Made by a program: the position numbers and the translations under genes. Below, piece after piece: positions 5,610 to 12,424 of a stretch of 24,366 nucleotides of DNA. Position 1 is the stretch's first letter. Each line of letters starts with the position of its first letter. A model generated the notes under the pieces. The model saw nothing but the letters and a program-made list of their open reading frames with translations. It made no database searches and was not told where the DNA came from. Origin of the DNA: CAZDET01 sp964504335 (GTDB lineage: Bacteria > Bacteroidota > Bacteroidia > Chitinophagales > Saprospiraceae); contig CAZDET010000066.1 in the NCBI GenBank assembly GCA_964504335.1, positions 1 through 24,366 on the forward strand, in the 5' to 3' direction.

Positions 5610-8135
5610 CTATTCGTATTTGGATCGATCAATTTCCAATTTGCGCATTTTAGACATTAGCGTTCGGCCGTTAATCTTTAAAAGGGCTGCAGCTCCCTTC
5701 GGACCGGTAACGCGCCCTTTCGTACGTTTTAGTGCTTCGATGATGTAGTCTCGTTGCATATCCTCGAAGGAACGGAATATCCCACCGTTCAATTTGTCCC
5801 CTGATGTATTTCGACGTAAACTCAGGAAGCTCTGGTGCAGGTTGAGGGTGTCGGATTTGGTCAGAATAACTGCTCGTTCTACAACATTGATCAGCTCACG
5901 TACATTTCCCGGGAAATCGTACTGCTTGATTTCCTCCAAATCTGTTTGAGGAATGTGGGTAATTTCCCGCCCCATTTTCGTGGCGTAAATTTTTGTGAAA
6001 TGCTTGATGAGGACCGGAATATCGTCGCGGCGCTCGCGCAAGGCCAAATTGCGTATGGGGAATACATTGAGCCGATAGAACAAATCTTCCCGAAAGCGGC
6101 CGTTGGCAATCATTTCCTCCAGGTCGCGATTGGTAGCCGTGATGATGCGTACATCTACTTTGATATCCTTGGTGCCGCCAACGCGCTGAAACTCACCTTC
6201 TTGCAGTACGCGAAGCAATTTAGCCTGTACATCCAGAGGCACTTCACCAATTTCATCCAGAAAAATGGTTCCCTGGTGGGCCAGCTCAAAGCGGCCTTTT
6301 TTTTGCGCATAGGCCCCGGTAAATGCGCCTTTTTCGTGTCCGAATAATTCGCTTTCAATCAGACTTTCCGGTAGTGCGGCACAGTTTACGCTGATGAGCG
6401 TTTTTTCGGCCCGGTCGCTGAACGTGTGAATATACCGGGCCAGCAGTTCCTTGCCCGTACCAGTTTCGCCGGTAATGAGCACTGTGGCATCCGTTTCTGC
6501 TACCTGAGAGACCTGTTCCAGGACCGGCTTGTATGCCGGATCAACGGTGACAATGAAATTCTGGTTGAAGTTGGTGTCAATTTCCTCGCGCAGTAACTCA
6601 TTTTCCTCCTGCAATTGCCGCTTTAAATCCATTTCCCGCTCCTGGGCCGCCTGCAGTTCGCGTTCTCTTCGCCGGATTTCGGTGATGTCCGAACAGGTGA
6701 GGCAGTAAAAATACTGGTCTCCAATTTCGGCTCCGGTAAACGTGAGGAGCAGTTGCTGTTCCTGTCCATTTGGAGGGGTGAAGACAACTTCTCTGGTAAC
6801 CAGTTCGTCGGAGTCGCGCGGCTGGAGGAGTAACTTCGGAGCTGGCAATTGCACATCGGGAAAGACGGTGGTAATCGGCAGGCCGATCAATTCCTTTTGC
6901 ATTGCTTCCAGCGCCATTGCAGCCCGGCGATTGGTCTGGGTAATGTGGCCTTCCTCGTCCAACCAAATTACCCAATCGCGAAAGTGATTCAGTGCCAGAC
7001 GACCGAGTTGCAATTGGCGCTGGCTGCGTTGCCGCTCGGTGATATCTCTCAGGAAGGAGCAATTGAATTCTTCTCCCTGGAGTTGCATATAATTCATTTG
7101 AGCATCTACCCAGAATTGAGTCCCGTCCTTACGCTTTACCTGGATGGGAAGCAGGATCGTTTTTTGGTGCCGCAAACGCTCCCAAATCCGAAGTCGTTCT
7201 TCCTCCGAAATATTGGGCACCAACCGCCCGACGGGAGTGGCAAACAGCTCCTGTTTTGTGAAGCCGAGCAACTGACAAGTGCGCAGGTTAACAAACTGAA
7301 TGTCCCCACTCGGGCGGGTCCAGACAATCATATCCTGGTTGTGGTCGAGGCTAAACTGTTGTAAGTACCGCAATTCATTATCCGTGCTCAATACGGAGGT
7401 ATCCCTGATAGTGCCGTAGAGTTTGAGTGGATTGAGCTCGTTTCCGTAGACTTGAGCGGTGATGGCGTATCTTCGAATTTCGGAAGGAACAAATTCGTAA
7501 TGCAGGTCTTGCTCGAAGGAAGAATTGTCTTTAAGTGCCTTTCGGATATTCTTAACCAGCGTTTCCATGTCCGATTTCTTCAGCCGCTTTCCAACCAGCT
7601 TCCGCAGTTGGTTTTTATCTACGGGATCGGGGATTTCCTGGGTGAGATTGGTGAGTTTGCGAAATGTGCTACACAAATAAAACTGATCGCTGATCAAATC
7701 GAGTTCCCAGGTGCCGAGGTTACTTTGTTCGGCGGTCAGGTCGAGCAGGTCGCGGTACCGGCGTTGGGCAAGTAAGGTTTTGAAGACGATAACGCCGTAG
7801 CTATTGCCCCCGCTGGAAATCAGTTGAAAGCGGGATTGAACAGGTAACAGCAACCCGGAGGCGGTCATTAAGGCCGTCTCCTGCTCTACCTGATTCTTAT
7901 CCTGAGACTGTTTCCAAAACGTTTTCCACTTAAGCAGGCTATAGTGCGGGTCGATCTGAAATATGGTGAGATGTTGCAGGTCTTCTGCCTTATAGCCGAG
8001 GAGATCTGCACTGCGCGCATTGGCTTGTAGAATGCTACCCGAAGCATCCACCCATAAAACACCCTCGTCTACCAGATCGAAGAGGTGGTGTACCAGTTGA
8101 AGGGAAGAATCATTGAGGAATGCAATGTTGGTCAT
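5610..8135 (-). CDS. sigma-54-dependent activator with four PAS domains, AAA+ and Fis HTH
   Basis: This is an 841-residue bacterial enhancer-binding protein. PAS-like sensor domains lie at about 12-118, 125-248, 255-367 and 375-488, two ending in DITE linkers. A coiled coil (about 489-520) joins them to the AAA+ domain, which has Walker A GETGTGKE (556-563), the sigma-54-contacting GAFTGA loop (603-608), Walker B GTIFLDEIG (622-630), arginine-finger region GRFREDLFYRLN and PGNVREL (742-748). A Fis-type HTH occupies about 793-841. Everything needed for RpoN-dependent activation is intact. There is no receiver domain and no membrane segment, so signals are presumably sensed in the cytosol by the PAS modules (ligand or redox, unknown). 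An inverted repeat 19 bp upstream of its start could be its own binding site. Confidence 0.95.
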   Translation of the reverse strand: MTNIAFLNDSSLQLVHHLFDLVDEGVLWVDASGSILQANARSADLLGYKAEDLQHLTIFQIDPHYSLLKWKTFWKQSQDKNQVEQETALMTASGLLLPVQSRFQLISSGGNSYGVIVFKTLLAQRRYRDLLDLTAEQSNLGTWELDLISDQFYLCSTFRKLTNLTQEIPDPVDKNQLRKLVGKRLKKSDMETLVKNIRKALKDNSSFEQDLHYEFVPSEIRRYAITAQVYGNELNPLKLYGTIRDTSVLSTDNELRYLQQFSLDHNQDMIVWTRPSGDIQFVNLRTCQLLGFTKQELFATPVGRLVPNISEEERLRIWERLRHQKTILLPIQVKRKDGTQFWVDAQMNYMQLQGEEFNCSFLRDITERQRSQRQLQLGRLALNHFRDWVIWLDEEGHITQTNRRAAMALEAMQKELIGLPITTVFPDVQLPAPKLLLQPRDSDELVTREVVFTPPNGQEQQLLLTFTGAEIGDQYFYCLTCSDITEIRRRERELQAAQEREMDLKRQLQEENELLREEIDTNFNQNFIVTVDPAYKPVLEQVSQVAETDATVLITGETGTGKELLARYIHTFSDRAEKTLISVNCAALPESLIESELFGHEKGAFTGAYAQKKGRFELAHQGTIFLDEIGEVPLDVQAKLLRVLQEGEFQRVGGTKDIKVDVRIITATNRDLEEMIANGRFREDLFYRLNVFPIRNLALRERRDDIPVLIKHFTKIYATKMGREITHIPQTDLEEIKQYDFPGNVRELINVVERAVILTKSDTLNLHQSFLSLRRNTSGDKLNGGIFRSFEDMQRDYIIEALKRTKGRVTGPKGAAALLKINGRTLMSKMRKLEIDRSKYE

Positions 8136-8153
8136 TTGCTACCGTTGACCAGT

Positions 8154-8189
8154 AAGTGCGTTCAGTTGGGTTTATTCGCAAACGCACTT
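8154..8189. promoter_or_regulatory. perfect 9-bp inverted repeat upstream of the activator gene
   Basis: AAGTGCGTT (8154-8162) and AACGCACTT (8181-8189) are exact inverted repeats with an 18-base spacer. They are 19 bp before the activator start and about 270 bp before the GH3 gene. Fis-HTH activators bind such dyads as upstream activating sequences. A leader hairpin is the alternative reading. Confidence 0.45.
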
Positions 8190-8354
8190 TCCAGATACGT
8201 GTTTATTGAATTAATGAATCGTGGACGTTTACAACCGCATCGTTACATAGCATTCGCTACTCCAAGATACCACTAAAGCCTCGATTGTCCAACTTATCCA
8301 CTTTCGATTTGCCCGATCCTATGAACGGATCACCTATACATTCGATGGTAGGTG

Positions 8355-8383
8355 TTGTCAATTTCCTCATTTTTGCATCTTTG
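8355..8383 (+). promoter_or_regulatory. possible promoter for the GH3 gene (TTG-N18-CATCTTTG)
   Basis: TTG at 8355-8357 and CATCTTTG at 8376-8383 approximate the Bacteroidota -33/-7 pair with one mismatch to TAnnTTTG. It would start transcription near 8390, ahead of the ATG at 8456, which supports the shorter GH3 start. Confidence 0.35.
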
Positions 8384-8455
8384 GTTTTGCGGTACGACGG
8401 TTTCGGGTTTCTTTATTCGAACACGGCGCGAGCCTCCATCAAATTAAGAGAACAA

Positions 8456-9988
8456 ATGGCCTTTTTTGGATTTTTCGTAAAACACCTCATTGAATTGAAG
8501 CACAGCATTGTTTCGCATCATCCGAAAGACCCGGCTGGTGCCCAAATGGAACAATTGCGCACGCTGCTGTCGAAGGCCCAAGACACGGCCATTGGGAAGG
8601 CCTTCGATTTTGCGAAATTGTTGCAGGATGGAGGGTTGATGTACGCGGCGTTCAAGGATAGCGTCCCCATTTACGACTACGACCGAATTCGGGAAGACTG
8701 GTGGGAGCGGCAAATGGAAGAACCGAATATCACCTGGCCCGGACAACCCGAGTACTACGCGCTGAGCAGTGGCACCACCGGCAAGGAGAGTAAACGCCTG
8801 CCCGTGACCCGAGCAATGATCGATCACTTCAACGCCGTGAGCCGGGCGCAGGCCGAATCGCTGGCTAATTTTCACCTTCCTGCTTCCTTTTTCGACCGAG
8901 ATGTGCTGGGGCTGAGCAGTTCGGCCAACCTCAAGCGCGTCGACGGCCACCTGGAGGGAGAAATTAGCGGGATCAACGTCAGCAATCTACCGGATGCCTT
9001 TCAAAATTTTTATAAGCCCGGCTTGGAAATCGCCCGAATCGACGATTGGGAAAAACGCCTGCAAGCCATCGTGAAGGCCGCACCGAACTGGGATGTGGGA
9101 GCCATTGCCGGGATTCCTTCCTGGGTTAAGGAAATGCTCCGGGCCATTATCGAGCACTACAGCCTGCAGCACATCCACGAGCTGTGGCCTCATCTTGCGT
9201 TATATACGTCCGGAGGGGTGGCCTTTGAGCCGCACCGGGAAAGTTTTAACAACCTGCTGAGTCATCCCATCACCGTGATGGAAACCTATCTGGCCTCCGA
9301 AGGATTTTTTGCGTTTAATGCTCGACCGGACACTACCGACATGCAGCTTGCCGTCGACCACGGCGTGTTTTACGAGTTTATTCCATTCGACGAGCGGGGG
9401 TTTGATGGTAGCGGTCAGCTGTTGGATCACCCCACGGTGGTTCCCCTGATGGCGGTGGAACCCAACCAGGAGTACGCACTGTTGGTGAGCACCCCGGCAG
9501 GTGCCTGGCGCTACCTGATCGGGGATACCATTCGATTCACCGATATCAGCCGATGCGAACTGGTCATAACCGGTCGTACGAAATATTTTTTAAATGTGGT
9601 CGGCAGCCAACTTTCGGAAGAAAAACTCAACACCGCGGTACTGACCCTGTCGGAGGAGGTTGGCCGGCCTTTCCAGGAATTCACCGTGGGTGCCCTGCCG
9701 AGCGATTCCGACCGGTATTATCACCAGTGGATCCTGGCGGTAGAAGGGCCGAAGGAAGCTGAAGTAAACTTATCCAACCTGCTCGACCAGCACCTCCAAA
9801 CGGCCAATGAGGCCTACCACCGAGCCCGTACGCAGGCTTTGGAAGCACCGAAGGTCCGGGTGGTGTCTCTGGAACGGCTATACGAATGGCTGAATCAGCA
9901 CAAAAAGAAAGGGGGGCAGATCAAAATTCCGAAGGTGATGCAGGAGGAAGACTTACGGGATTTGATGCAATTTCTCCGGGAGGAATAA
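8456..9988 (+). CDS. GH3 family acyl-adenylating enzyme (auxin-responsive GH3-like)
   Basis: This is a 510-residue cytosolic protein of the GH3 branch of the ANL (acyl-adenylate) fold. The first ATP motif YALSSGTTGKESKRLPVT is intact. It is followed by TSGGVAFEPHR, YLASEGFFAFN, an RYLIGDTIRFTD hinge segment and GRTKYFLNVVG, all typical of GH3. Plant GH3 enzymes conjugate amino acids to hormone carboxylates; bacterial members are widespread in Bacteroidota, and their substrates are mostly unknown. The frame is open from 8285. I choose ATG 8456 because the preceding 57 codons do not resemble the family, whose bacterial members start with an amphipathic segment like MAFFGFFVKHLIEL, and because a promoter-like sequence lies within them. 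It begins a run of four plus-strand genes. Confidence 0.9.
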   Translation: MAFFGFFVKHLIELKHSIVSHHPKDPAGAQMEQLRTLLSKAQDTAIGKAFDFAKLLQDGGLMYAAFKDSVPIYDYDRIREDWWERQMEEPNITWPGQPEYYALSSGTTGKESKRLPVTRAMIDHFNAVSRAQAESLANFHLPASFFDRDVLGLSSSANLKRVDGHLEGEISGINVSNLPDAFQNFYKPGLEIARIDDWEKRLQAIVKAAPNWDVGAIAGIPSWVKEMLRAIIEHYSLQHIHELWPHLALYTSGGVAFEPHRESFNNLLSHPITVMETYLASEGFFAFNARPDTTDMQLAVDHGVFYEFIPFDERGFDGSGQLLDHPTVVPLMAVEPNQEYALLVSTPAGAWRYLIGDTIRFTDISRCELVITGRTKYFLNVVGSQLSEEKLNTAVLTLSEEVGRPFQEFTVGALPSDSDRYYHQWILAVEGPKEAEVNLSNLLDQHLQTANEAYHRARTQALEAPKVRVVSLERLYEWLNQHKKKGGQIKIPKVMQEEDLRDLMQFLREE

Positions 9989-10020
9989 TTGCAACCCTGG
10001 CGACATTTCGAAAAAAGAAA

Positions 10021-10028
10021 TACCTTTG
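10021..10028 (+). promoter_or_regulatory. Bacteroidota -7 element (TACCTTTG)
   Basis: This is a perfect TAnnTTTG match lying 33 bp after the GH3 stop and 6 bp before the GTG at 10034. If used, transcription would begin at or very near that GTG, giving a leaderless mRNA. The nearest upstream TTG (9989-9991) is too far away to be a standard -33. Confidence 0.45.
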
Positions 10029-10033
10029 ACCTT

Positions 10034-10471
10034 GTGAAGTACGATTTGCTGAAGCACGTAGGCTTGATTGTGGGAGCCGTGATAGTATTCCAATCCTGTT
10101 GGAATTCGTCGCCCGATATACCGGTCGAAACGGCTCTGAGCAGTATCGAATTGCAGTGCCGCCCGCTCCCCATGGCCGATTCGACGGAACTGCCCACCTA
10201 TCAAATTAACCTTGTACTGGATCGAATCCAGGAACTCCCACTAGATACCCTTCCCATTTGCGAACGGATTACATCCGAACAGTATGCCTCCCTTGACATG
10301 CCTCAGGCGGTGATACAGGCCGTCGGTGGCTTTTGGGCCGGAAACGGCCATTATTATTATCTCCTTCGGGAAAGCAAAAAAGCCTACTTGTTAGCGTATG
10401 GTTGGCAGGATGACACCGGTGCTGTGGCCCGCATCCAATACCAGCCGGTTCGTCGGATTGCGCTTCAATGA
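10034..10471 (+). CDS. small putative lipoprotein, unknown function
   Basis: This is a protein of about 145 residues with no recognised domain. From the GTG at 10034 the N-terminus reads VKYDLLKHVGLIVGAVIVFQSC, that is, a basic start, a hydrophobic stretch and a lipobox-like FQSC. An ATG/TTG further upstream would not improve it. The mature part is acidic to neutral, with two Cys (LQCRPLP and PICERI) and an aromatic segment GNGHYYYLL, suggesting a compact, perhaps disulphide-bonded fold. It starts 45 bp after GH3 and ends 14 bp before the EAD11-like gene, so co-transcription is likely. The start is uncertain because no strong ATG exists near the signal sequence. Confidence 0.6.
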   Translation: MKYDLLKHVGLIVGAVIVFQSCWNSSPDIPVETALSSIELQCRPLPMADSTELPTYQINLVLDRIQELPLDTLPICERITSEQYASLDMPQAVIQAVGGFWAGNGHYYYLLRESKKAYLLAYGWQDDTGAVARIQYQPVRRIALQ

Positions 10472-10484
10472 AGCGGTTTTTCGA

Positions 10485-10739
10485 GTGAGCACAAAGCAAT
10501 TGGTTATGCTACTGGCACAACACCACCAAGTAAACCAGGCGATTATTCACCTGGAAGAACATTTGTCCCAAAGCAACACCCGACCGGGGCGGCGGTACAA
10601 ACTGCTGCGCCTGCGCGTGCGGTTACGACGTATCCAACAGCGCTTTGGGCAACGACAAATCGATCGCCGAACGGCCGTGGAAGAACTGGAAGCCATCCGC
10701 TACGACGTGTTGGATTTTCTTTCTGAAAGCGAACCTTGA
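10485..10739 (+). CDS. stand-alone EAD11-like (effector-associated domain 11) protein
   Basis: This is a small, strongly basic, all-helical protein of about 84 residues. The pattern is an N-terminal helix (KQLVMLLAQHHQVNQAI), then RRYKLLRLRVRLRRI, then a G-containing turn with RTAVEELEAIRYDVLDFL. It resembles the EAD11 profile (short helix, LL..RL..L, G.I..E, then IRYALLDLIDE). EADs are death-like adaptor domains usually fused to NTPases, proteases or other effectors in Bacteroidota and cyanobacterial conflict systems. This one has no fused effector. I choose GTG 10485 because it keeps the first helix whole. ATG 10506 would clip it, and ATG 10398 would overlap the preceding gene by 74 bp. Its stop overlaps the upstream-most (TTG) start of the glycosyltransferase frame. 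The assignment is by eye. Confidence 0.55.
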   Translation: MSTKQLVMLLAQHHQVNQAIIHLEEHLSQSNTRPGRRYKLLRLRVRLRRIQQRFGQRQIDRRTAVEELEAIRYDVLDFLSESEP

Positions 10740-10762
10740 GTCGATCTGCCAGGCCGGTTTCT

Positions 10763-11884
10763 ATGCAACTGACTATCGTCGAACCTTTCCTGAGCGGCAG
10801 CCACCGTCGGTGGGCTGAGGGGTATCAGCAATTCAGCCAACAGCAGGTTCATCTGGAAGGCCTGCCCGGCAGACACTGGAAGTGGCGCATGTACGGCGGC
10901 GCACTGACGCTGGCCGATCGGTTGCGGGCAGGTCCCCTACCCGACTTGCTCGTGGCTACCGACATGTGCGACCTCGCTTTACTGCGCGCCTCGCTCGGCC
11001 CCGCATTTGCCAACTGCCCGATTGCGCTCTATTTTCACGAAAATCAGTTGACCTATCCGTGGTCGCCTACTGACGGCGACCCGGACTTGCAACGCGATCG
11101 GCACTACGCCTGGAAGAATTTCACGAGTGCCCTGGTAGCCGATGCTGTTTATTTCAATTCCCACTACCACCAAACGAGCTTTCTGGAGGCACTCCCCGAT
11201 TTCCTGGGCGCTTTCCCGGATTACCGGCCCCTGGAGGCTATTTCCGAGATCAAAGCTAAATCATCTGTATTGCCCGTGGGGATCGATCTTCAACCCCTGC
11301 AGTCGGTAACGCGGGAGGATCGCTCCGGGCAGCCCCTCCGCTTGCTGTGGAATCATCGCTGGGAATACGATAAGCAGCCGGAAAGCTTTTTTCAACTCTG
11401 CTTTCGCCTACAGCAAGCCGGCAGGCCGTTCGAGCTGATCGTGCTCGGAACGGCAAGTAGTAGACAGCCTCCCATTTTCGAGGAAGCAAAACGGCGTCTT
11501 GCCTCCCAAATCATCCACTGGGGGACAGCACACGATCAGGTAGAATACGCCCACTGGCTGTATCAATCCGATCTACTCCCGGTAACCAGTATTCAGGACT
11601 TCTTCGGCATAAGCGTGGTGGAAGCGATGTACTGTCAGGTATATCCGCTGTTGCCCAATCGATTGGCGTATCCCGAACACCTCCCCCGCGAAGCGGCCAG
11701 CCTCCACTTGTACGACACGGAAGAGGAGCTATACCAACGGCTGGTTCGACTCCTCCAACAACCTGAGCAAGTGCGGTCTGTTAGCTGTAGCGAATGGGTT
11801 GCTCATTACGACTGGAGTAGACAAGCTATCCGGTACGACCGCGCGTTTGAAACACTAGCGGGGGCCTTCAAAACAATGGGGTAA
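10763..11884 (+). CDS. DUF3524-type glycosyltransferase, tRNA-queuosine alpha-mannosyltransferase-like
   Basis: This is a 373-residue GT-B fold protein with no signal peptide. The N-terminal half has the DUF3524 signature: VEPFLSGSHRRWAEG, then DLLVATDMCDLALLR, then ALYFHENQLTYPW, and VYFNSHYHQTSFLEALP. The C-terminal half has LLWNHRWEYDKQPE and the donor-site region FFGISVVEAMYCQVYPLLPN. This family includes the animal enzyme QTMAN (GTDC1), which mannosylates queuosine in tRNA-Asp; bacterial members are usually assigned the same role by homology. ATG 10763 is chosen since the protein begins MQLTIVEPF as in the family. The frame is open back to a TTG at 10736 that overlaps the previous stop. 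It is the last gene of the unit, followed by a terminator. Confidence 0.85.
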   Translation: MQLTIVEPFLSGSHRRWAEGYQQFSQQQVHLEGLPGRHWKWRMYGGALTLADRLRAGPLPDLLVATDMCDLALLRASLGPAFANCPIALYFHENQLTYPWSPTDGDPDLQRDRHYAWKNFTSALVADAVYFNSHYHQTSFLEALPDFLGAFPDYRPLEAISEIKAKSSVLPVGIDLQPLQSVTREDRSGQPLRLLWNHRWEYDKQPESFFQLCFRLQQAGRPFELIVLGTASSRQPPIFEEAKRRLASQIIHWGTAHDQVEYAHWLYQSDLLPVTSIQDFFGISVVEAMYCQVYPLLPNRLAYPEHLPREAASLHLYDTEEELYQRLVRLLQQPEQVRSVSCSEWVAHYDWSRQAIRYDRAFETLAGAFKTMG

Positions 11885-11888
11885 AACA

Positions 11889-11927
11889 CAAAACAGCCAG
11901 CCCGGTGTTGCCAAGCTGACTGTTTTG
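11889..11927. terminator. bidirectional terminator between convergent genes
   Basis: CAAAACAG (11889-11896) pairs perfectly with CTGTTTTG (11920-11927). After one mismatch, CAGC (11898-11901) pairs with GCTG (11915-11918), leaving a 13-base loop. The A-run on the left and T-run on the right let it work for both the glycosyltransferase (+) and the DUF3276 gene (-). Confidence 0.65.
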
Positions 11928-11960
11928 CGCATCTAGTGAAGAGTGGAATCTGGTGGCTGT

Positions 11961-12353
11961 TTACCAGGTCATATCCTCCTCTGATTCGATTGGTTCGGAG
12001 GCGTGTTGCTGCTGCTTATCAGCCTCCTCGTTTTCCGCGGCCAGGCGCGCCTCGATTTCTTCGTGCCGGCGGGTGAATTCGTCGTAATCGTAGTCGGGCA
12101 TCAAGTTGTTCTTGATGTGGTTGATAGCGTCTTCTAAACCATCCAAGAAGCGGTTGAAATCTTCCTTGTACAGAAAGATTTTATGCCGCTCGTACTGATC
12201 GCTATTGAATTTCTTGGTGCTTTCGGTTAGGGTCAGGTAAAAATCGTCTCCTTTGGTCCGCCGCACATCGAAAAAATAAGTTCTACGTTTTCCAGCGCGG
12301 ACTCGATTGGAGTAAACACTATCCGGTCTCCGCGAGCTTCTATTATCGTCCAC
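11961..12353 (-). CDS. PUR-alpha-like DNA/RNA-binding protein (DUF3276)
   Basis: This is a 130-residue protein. The PUR repeat-like core (about 18-95) shows GKRRTYFFDVRRTKGDDFYLT, split as a strand-turn-strand, then LTESTKKF and RHKIFLYKEDFNRFLDGLEDAI. That matches the DUF3276 family, small single-stranded nucleic-acid-binding proteins almost confined to Bacteroidota and spirochaetes. The C-terminal ~45 residues are a long acidic tail (DYDYDEF, then Glu-rich and EEDMTW), common in this family. The N-terminus is basic and likely disordered. It is convergent with the glycosyltransferase and lies downstream of the ABC exporter, but a good promoter of its own lies at 12392-12421. The physiological role is not well established. 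Confidence 0.9.
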   Translation of the reverse strand: MDDNRSSRRPDSVYSNRVRAGKRRTYFFDVRRTKGDDFYLTLTESTKKFNSDQYERHKIFLYKEDFNRFLDGLEDAINHIKNNLMPDYDYDEFTRRHEEIEARLAAENEEADKQQQHASEPIESEEDMTW

Positions 12354-12391
12354 GACACATTGTTTAAGTTGGTAAAGTGGTGGTTCACCTA

Positions 12392-12421
12392 CAAAAGTAA
12401 ATATTTGCGGAAGAATTCAAA
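12392..12421 (-). promoter_or_regulatory. Bacteroidota promoter for the DUF3276 gene
   Basis: On the minus strand, TTTG (12418-12421) and TACTTTTG (12392-12399) are separated by 18 bases, matching the Bacteroidota -33 TTTG / -7 TAnnTTTG promoter. The start point would be about 12385, giving a leader of about 30 bases before the ATG at 12353. The -33 overlaps the region just after the ABC exporter stop, so the two genes need not be an operon. Confidence 0.6.
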
Positions 12422-12424
12422 ATT

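Noticed and set aside
5835..6347. 170-residue plus-strand ORF antisense to the sigma-54-type activator
   Set aside because: The minus-strand frame carries complete conserved AAA+ motifs across the same bases, so this is a shadow.
6598..7062. 154-residue minus-strand ORF in another frame
   Set aside because: It overlaps the activator's PAS/coiled-coil coding frame and has an Arg/Pro-rich unnatural composition.
8285..8455. 57-codon N-terminal extension of the GH3 frame
   Set aside because: It has no family similarity, the region contains a promoter-like sequence, and the downstream ATG gives the expected N-terminus.
10398..10484. ATG-initiated extension of the EAD11-like frame
   Set aside because: It would overlap the lipoprotein gene by 74 bp in another frame and the added residues are not domain-like.
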